From Allantophomopsis cytisporea (Eukaryota; Ascomycota; Leotiomycetes; Phacidiales; Phacidiaceae): a DNA stretch of 64,000 nucleotides. The stretch spans positions 744,001-808,000 of the forward strand of contig CP103023.1 of the NCBI GenBank assembly GCA_024752435.1, written 5' to 3'. The position numbers and the translations under genes are program-made. Position 1 is the stretch's first letter. Every line of letters begins with the position of its first letter. Below are positions 57,782-64,000 of this stretch, in pieces. The notes under the pieces are model-generated. The model was not told the origin of the DNA. It worked only from the letters and a program-made list of their open reading frames with translations, and searched no databases.

Positions 57782-59748
57782 CGCACGCTGAGGGCTAACG
57801 GCCTCGGCTGATCTAGCAATTTCTGCGTGCGAGGATGTTTTGCTAGTGAGCAGTTTGGAGAATGTCAGAATGTAGGTTCAGCACGTCAATGTGCTGTGCC
57901 ATTCGCTCTGTATGTTCGCGGTTCAGATCGTTGTGAGTTCTGATGTTTGCGGTGGGTGAGGTAAATCACGTGGTCAGACGAGTGAACTAAAGACCGACCC
58001 TTGGGTTCATTAACCTTTAGGAATCGATATACCTCTTATATACAGGAGTAGATACGTAGCCTGTGGGCATATCATTTAATCAACTATGATTCCGATGGAT
58101 GTATAAGTACAGTCATATGCAATTGTATGCTGCAACTCATAATTGATTTGCGACAAACTTCTACTCTAGTTAGTCTCTTTCAACGGATTTTCGACTGTAG
58201 CTTGGACCAAGTAGTGGAGAGATGGGTGTCACTGTTACGCTTTCTATCGCGATGGGTGTCGTTAGTCGCTGTGCGGGGAGTTTCGAAATGTCACTGGTGC
58301 GTCATTGGTTGGTGGATGTGGGGTGAGTAGATTGAGCAATTGTTAATCTACATTATCTATATGACGAATATATGAGCAGTGGATCGAACGCGATTTGGGA
58401 GAGGATGATTTAAAGGACGTAGAGATGCGAGAGAAGAAGAAAGATAGAGCAGAAGAAGAGAAGACGTGGACGGAGACGAGATTATACGGATATAGATACG
58501 GATATGAATGGAAATTGAGATGAGGATGTAGATATAGACATACTACGCAGATACCATATGTGTATGTGTGGATAATCACGATGTTACGCCTTATCGCATG
58601 TTCGTCTTGGCATTGGTGAATCCTTGCAGGTGCATAGGTACGCAGGGTACGCACCTCGGTAGGTGAGTAACCTTACGATGATTGATCTGTTAGAATGGGC
58701 TTCTTATTCTTCGACTGATGGATTTTCTCACTTCTTTAGAGGATTTAATTAAGCCTGCTACTTAGAAGCCATACATCTCTCTACCTATCTATGTATTCTA
58801 CCTCTATTTACATGTTCACATGCTTATATCTATAAAACTTTCGACCTATCATATTAACGTAAATAAACGGACATTCTCAGCCAAGTCCTGCGGTAGGGCA
58901 ATAGAATAGGTTTGTCAGTACGATTGTCTATAAATCCTCCGAGGACGTGTTACTTCAGTTTAAAAAGGCCCTCGAGGTGTTTCTGCTATCGAAAGACAAT
59001 GTATATGACATTCGAAGTAACAGCCGCCATTTTGCAAATGTGGGGTAATCTAGATTTAGTCACAAGTCCCTATCAAAAGAAGCAGCGTTCATCCCCAGAC
59101 ATTGCAAACGCAATCCAATGGCAACGAAATTCCCTCAGCCCTGTAAGCAGCCTGCAGAGTCCTTCTCTCACGCTCCAGCACTGACTACAGTCTAGACCTA
59201 CCCATCCACGTGTTATATCCGACGTACTCCCAAGATCCAGCGTTACGATAGCAACGGGCCCAGCTAAGAACGAGAAGAAGTGTCGAAAAAAGCTAGAGAA
59301 TAGAAAGACCGGCGATAGGATATACATAGAATATTCGTGGCTATTGATTTGCCGACGACGTACGTTCCTGATAAGAAGAAGTTCTTTTTTATTTATTTAT
59401 TTGTTTGTTTGTTTTCTTTCTTTATCGACTTGTATATGAGGCACGTGGCGGCTTTGCATAGACATCGGTTGCATACCGAAAAGTCGATTGCACCAGGGGC
59501 CGCTGGGGCGACGTATCCAGAGCAACTGCGCGCATTACGAGCGGATATTGATTACTACAAGTTTTCATCGGGGACGACCAGTAGCTACTAAGAGATATAA
59601 ACCGCAATCGACTGATATAGCTGAAGGCGCTAGTACTACTAGTACTACCGGCACAACAGTAGATCAAGGATGCTGAAGTCTAAAGACTAGTTAGCATTAA
59701 CACTAAGTACTATATTGCAGGCTGCAAAGGCAAGCGCGGCAGGGCTTA
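57782..59748. other. Intergenic region, no gene supported
   Basis: Short ORFs only (58127-58330, 58912-59184). A (TTTA)n/(TTTG)n tetranucleotide run lies at 59388-59413. Confidence 0.5.
59388..59420. repeat. Tetranucleotide microsatellite
   Basis: TTTATTTATTTATTTG followed by TTTGTTTG and TTTCTTTC, a mixed (TTTA)/(TTTG)/(TTTC) tract. Confidence 0.8.
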
Positions 59749-59981
59749 TTGCAGAAGACAGAGAAGCAAACTGTTGAGGATATTACAGTACAAGGTAGAC
59801 CGGTACTCTCAGGTTGGAATAACATAAACTTAGCAGGCAAATAGGCCGAATTGTTTGTACGAACTCAAAAGACGGCTCTTATGCCTCATTATATCCTTGG
59901 CGGATAGAAAGGAGCAGAGTTGATCTCATTAAATACTCGAAAGGCATTAACTAACCTATTAGTGAACCTGGGGGGAATTTA
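59749..59981 (+). pseudogene. Unassigned coding relic with two in-frame TAG stops
   Basis: One frame reads TVEDITVQGRPVLSGWNNIN, then LAGK, stop, AELFVRTQKTALMPHYILGG, stop, KGAELISLNTRKALTNLLVN. The text looks like real protein, and both stops are TAG, consistent with former CAG or TGG codons. I do not recognise the family. The flanking sequence is also TAG-rich. Confidence 0.35.
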
Positions 59982-60616
59982 AGTACAATTTTAATATGTA
60001 CTATATAATGCTGCTCAATACTAAAGGACTGCTTTGGATAATAATTACGACAATGCTCAGGCTACTTTAACTTTGATCTTAGACTCCTGCCCTAGCGCTC
60101 GAGGTGGAGAAGGGTTAGAGATGTTATGTAGGAAGAGAGAGGAAAGATAGAGAGGAAGAAAGACATATGTAGCATGAATAGAGATAGGTATGTATATGTA
60201 GATGTTTACGATGTTGGTTTTTATTACATCTGCTTCTTACAGAAGCATACAGAATACTTCATTTTATATTGTACTCTGCAGGTGTCGGGAAAAAAAGGCA
60301 GTATGTACAGAGCTGTTACATTAGTGGTTATATGCAATACAAATTTCGCCAAGTGAATCCTAAGATAATAGGACATTATCTTATAGCCAATATATACTAT
60401 ACTTGCTAGCAACCGGATTCACGCTCGGTAGCAGGATCTCATTCAAATGAATCAATAGACAATGCCTTTTCAGCTTAGCTATAATCTATAATACCAAACC
60501 CATTCGTTACCTAGCTATAGTAGCCCTCTTTCCCGATGCTTCAACATACTATTTTACCAACTTAATATTCCTATTTTCCTATTACTAGTACTACAATTAT
60601 AACGCCGATATATGTT

Positions 60617-62053
60617 AACATTCCTGGCCCATTCCCACATAATTGAACGAAGAGAAGGCCTATAAACGAGCTCCGAAAGAGGGGTACGAGTATACCTATG
60701 CAACCTCCCCCTCAACAACCAAGACGCCTATAAACCTGCACGTATTAGACGCCGGCTGCAATGGAAACTTAGGCTCGGGCTCCTAAATGGAGCATTTCTC
60801 ATCGAGGCAGATCCTCCCCTCGCCGACGCGAAAGTAGGATTTGAAACTGCAACGAGTCAGCATTAGTCCTCAAGCCACTACCCATAGACCCACCGCCACA
60901 AACAAATATGACTGTACACTGCGGAGCAGGAAGGAAGAGAGAGCGTACCATGCGATAATACCCTCTGTAACCCCGACAATCATAAAGGCCATCAGGAAAA
61001 TCAGCACGAAAGCCAAGGCAATCACGTCACTGCCATCACGCGGCCCATAGAGCCGCACCCGCTTGTCATCCCAGGCTGCCGCTTCGGAGCCCGCACCTAT
61101 AGAGTCCGAGCCAGAGATTACACCTATTTGCATGCGATCGCTGTCCCTGTTCAGCTCATAACCCGATGGCTCACGAACGGAGAAGTACGGCACCATCTTG
61201 GACCGGGTGTGGGCGTACACGCGCGGATTGCTGACGGGCCAATCCTTGTCCTTGTCGGTGAGGTCGAGAGAGGGCAGGTAGAGGGAGGAGAGGGGTGTAT
61301 CGGAGGAGAGAGCGGTGGAAGGGTCGAAGGCGGAGTCGGAGGCCGGTGTAGGCGACGGCGACGACGACGACAAGAGGGACAGATTGTGCAAGAGAAGGGC
61401 ACCCAGGCTGCGGCCGGTGAAGTGCCAGAGTGATGCTATGGACTTGGGAGTTAGGCGGTCCGATGCTGCAACGCAGGCTCCTTGGGCTGTGCAGATTTCT
61501 TGGCTCTGGAGAGGGAGGGGCATGGGCATGGGCATGGCAGTTGTGAGGGCGAGGAAGATGAGGAGGAAGAAGGTGATGGGAGATACGGATCTCATTTTTG
61601 GCAGTTGTAGTTACGAGGTAACAATTGTGGATTTTTTTGGTGATGATGTAGTCTGCGTCCCTTACAGGTCTGAGTAATGCTTGGATTGGTTGCGTGGATA
61701 TGTAGTCTTATCATAGGTGCAATAGGTATTGATAAGAGAAGGTAGGTATGTACTATAGGTCGAATCCAAATAAAGACGACAAGGTAGGGATAAGGATGAA
61801 GGAGGAGATAAAAAGATAAGATGTGAAGGTAAATTGAGTTAATATGTGAGAAGAGGAGATTTTAGGTTGAATAACGAGAATCATGGATGAGTGAGTGGAA
61901 GAGTGTGTAGGCCATGGGGAATTAGATATCTGAAGATGTAGATTGTAAGGATACCAATTTCGCTAGATGAGAGAAGACATGCCAGCAGTAGAGGAAAGAC
62001 GTGGATGATATCAATGGTGCACATGTAAATAATAGATATATAAGTATGTATGT
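60617..62053 (-). repeat. Copy 2 of the ~1.43-kb inverted duplication
   Basis: Reverse complement of 42272-43705 with substitutions and one sizeable indel in the coding region. Similarity covers promoter, both exons, intron and 3' flank. Confidence 0.85.
60783..61595 (-). CDS. Unknown small secreted/membrane protein (copy 2), C-terminally shortened
   Basis: Exons 61595-60949 and 60846-60783 give 236 residues. The intron (102 bp, GTACGC...GCTGAC...TTGCAG) is in the same place as in copy 1. The N-terminal hydrophobic segment (PITFFLLIFLALTTA), ICTAQGACVAAS, SIASLWHFTGR and ALSSDTPLSSLYL all match copy 1. Copy 2 has about 45 extra residues (DKDKDWPVSNPRVYAHTRSK and onward) before GAGSEAAAW, and its frame stops at TAG 60783-60785 where copy 1 has CAG, removing the last 30 or so residues. 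Function unknown. It may still be expressed. Confidence 0.7.
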
Positions 62054-63850
62054 CCATAACATATATATACATAGCTAGCCAAATCTTTTGACCAGGGTTT
62101 GATAGTTCGCTGGACAGACGACGGACCTCACAACCCTAGCACATAGCTCCCCCTGCTTATACTGCCTTTCTCCTCCGTCATCTAACCATCATCCGTTAGC
62201 ATCATATCACTATCATCCAATCGCCCAATCACAGCATCCATCAATCATATCAACCAAAGATACATACTTTTATTTTTACACACACTTATCATTTTTGTTC
62301 ATACTTATACATTACTACATTCTTTTACATTCCCCGTACTTCTTTCTCTATCTACCTATTACTATTCTTCGGAATACGTAAATCCCCATGCCTCCTTGTT
62401 TTTCTCTGCCTTTGGATAGACTCAGCTCGAAAATATCGACACATTGACGAATAAATGCCGACACTCCCACTCTTATACCTACTCCGTACAGACCCGACCT
62501 TCGAACGCCTTTCCCTGGAAAGAAAATGGCATCAGCAGTCCAAAGAGCAACTAAAACCGAATTTCACTCCCTTGATTACCTAAGCTGACTACTGTCCACT
62601 GACTACTATCGACTGTGAGATCCCTGAAAAGTCTCACGTTTCGGGATTAGTGGGTTTAATTCATTCACCTGCAAACAAAAATGCATAGAACGAAGCCGTA
62701 TTATGACGTGGTATATCAACTTGTAAAATTCTAGGATTCTGCGACATGGAAAAGGAGACATGAAGCTTATAATGTGATCCATATCCCTACAAATCACGTT
62801 ATAGAAATACTTTTCTAAAAAAAACATTAGTGAATCTTAGCTATCTCTTATCATCTTTTAAAGAGGTCTCATAATTCTATATATATCTATTTCCGCATGG
62901 CTTAATAGTAAGTGTTTGGTAGCAATTTAACGGACTCTCCAGAGCTAGGTCGTTCGTTGCCTTTGCTCATATACCGTGACCATCAGCAACCGCTCTGCTC
63001 AAGCCTCGCGAACTTAAATGACCCCGCATCCCCATCTTTCCAATATCCCTCTACTCTCAGTATTTAAGTGCTAGATGAGGAAGTAAAGGTGAAGAAGGTC
63101 GACTACCCACCCGCATGCTTTTTCCATCTCGGAACCTTTCTACCTACTTCTCCACCAACCTCAATCTCAGCTTTTTATTCTATACCTCGACGTCTCCCCA
63201 TCCAAAGAACGAGAACAAAAAGAAACAAATATCAAATTACAAAAGGCATCCAATGATCCTTGAAAAAGAGACAATTAGACTCTCGATTTTTACATCCACA
63301 GTTCCGATCCCACATCTGTTGTTAAAATATAAGGTGGCATTGCCCTGGAAACAAAATACTCTTCTCATCCTCGACATGTTTTGCCTGTACTGGCCTTAGC
63401 TGTTGAACCTTTTTTCGATTTGGCCTGTTATCGCTTTCGTGCCTCTCTCGGCTCAGCTCTGGTTTGATAACTGAACTCACGAAAAGTCTACAGTCTTGAC
63501 TCACTCCATCATCATCATCATCATCATCACCATTCATTCGGTCACCAGTAGAAGGAAAGAAAGACAAATAAAGAAGAAGAGAATTTGCAGCTTTGGGAGA
63601 ATGTGCCGAGGAGGAAAAGAATAATACAGATCTTTTTGACCTTCTTTTACTCTTCCACATCGATCATTACGATACTCCCCGCCATTCTCTCAGTCATTGT
63701 GCTGGAGTCAACCCGAGAGGATCCTCCGCTCTAAAATCCCGATTGCATTATCGTTTCCCTCAGTCTCAAAATTGAGAATTTGTTAGCGGCAGATATTAAA
63801 ACCCCGATATTTGAAATTTCCCCAAGAACTTGACATTTAATTTTGACAGG
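62054..63850. other. Upstream region of the Zn2Cys6 gene
   Basis: No gene supported. A (CAT)n microsatellite lies at about 63507-63531, probably in the 5' flank of the gene that starts at 63851. Confidence 0.5.
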
Positions 63851-64000
63851 ATGGCTGGACCTGGGGGCGGACCATCAAGAAGAAGGTAATGCGCCTAGCT
63901 TTTGCTTTCTACCTCTTCAATTTTCAATATGATGGAGGACTGACTTATTTTCTGATAGTCATACCAAGTCTAAAAAAGGATGTGAGACTTGCAAGCGTCG
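63851..64000 (+). CDS. Zn2Cys6 transcription factor, N-terminus only (cut by window end)
   Basis: Exon 1 (63851-63885) encodes MAGPGGGPSRR. The intron (63886-63958, 73 bp) starts GTAATG and ends GATAG, and exon 2 from 63959 reads SHTKSKKGCETCKRR up to the window edge. This is the first third of a binuclear zinc cluster (K-x-G-C-x-T-C-K-R-R) of a fungal transcription factor. The rest, including its regulatory domain, lies outside. Confidence 0.85.

Noticed and set aside
1..64000. CRISPR arrays, rRNA and tRNA genes, bacterial operon signals
   Set aside because: No spaced repeat arrays or recognisable RNA genes were seen by eye; intron-bearing fungal genes rule out a prokaryotic reading. A tRNA scan could still find one I missed.

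Overview
The window is fungal nuclear DNA. Genes are split by short introns (48-104 bp, GT-AG plus one GC-AG, often with CTAAC/CTAAT-like branch sites). The gene set (large secreted catalase, type III PKS, DOMON-b561 protein, Zn2Cys6 and bZIP regulators) fits a filamentous ascomycete (Pezizomycotina). Long AT-rich blocks full of CA-to-TA type nonsense changes look like repeat-induced point mutation (RIP). A Leotiomycete is my best guess, but that is inference.

Layout. 1-3314: 3' part of a chromodomain-type Ty3/Gypsy retrotransposon (RNase H, integrase, frameshifted chromodomain, PPT, 402-bp LTR) carrying an antisense ORF with a Zn2Cys6-like cluster. 3315-17000: an AT-rich, RIP-degraded block with no intact gene. 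It still shows two protein-kinase gene relics (one with a possible FHA-like segment, one CaMKK-like with its intron), a pogo-type transposon with TIRs and TA target sites, and a BED/hAT-like relic. 17.4-18.05 kb: a three-exon membrane-anchored RING-H2 gene not visible as one ORF. 18-30 kb: transposon debris, a solo LTR with a 5-bp target duplication, a degenerate GPR1/FUN34/YaaH transporter, an LTR relic and a gag-like relic.

30-39.3 kb: a metal/redox neighbourhood. It holds a broken chromate transporter and a truncated NRAMP metal transporter, then an intact DOMON-cytochrome b561 protein, an intact CCC1/VIT1 family transporter and a small bZIP factor. 42.3-62 kb: a block flanked by an inverted duplication of a gene for a small predicted secreted or membrane protein of unknown function. 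Between the copies lie a secreted catalase, a DHCR7-like sterol delta-7 reductase, a type III polyketide synthase and an AIM6-like phosphodiesterase family protein. The window ends in the first exons of a Zn2Cys6 transcription factor.

How the genes could work together is inference. The b561 and CCC1 proteins suit iron reduction and vacuolar storage, and the two decayed neighbours suit lost metal uptake and anion transport. Catalase, sterol reductase and PKS are neighbours, but nothing in the sequence proves they form one pathway. No tRNA, rRNA or CRISPR array was recognised.
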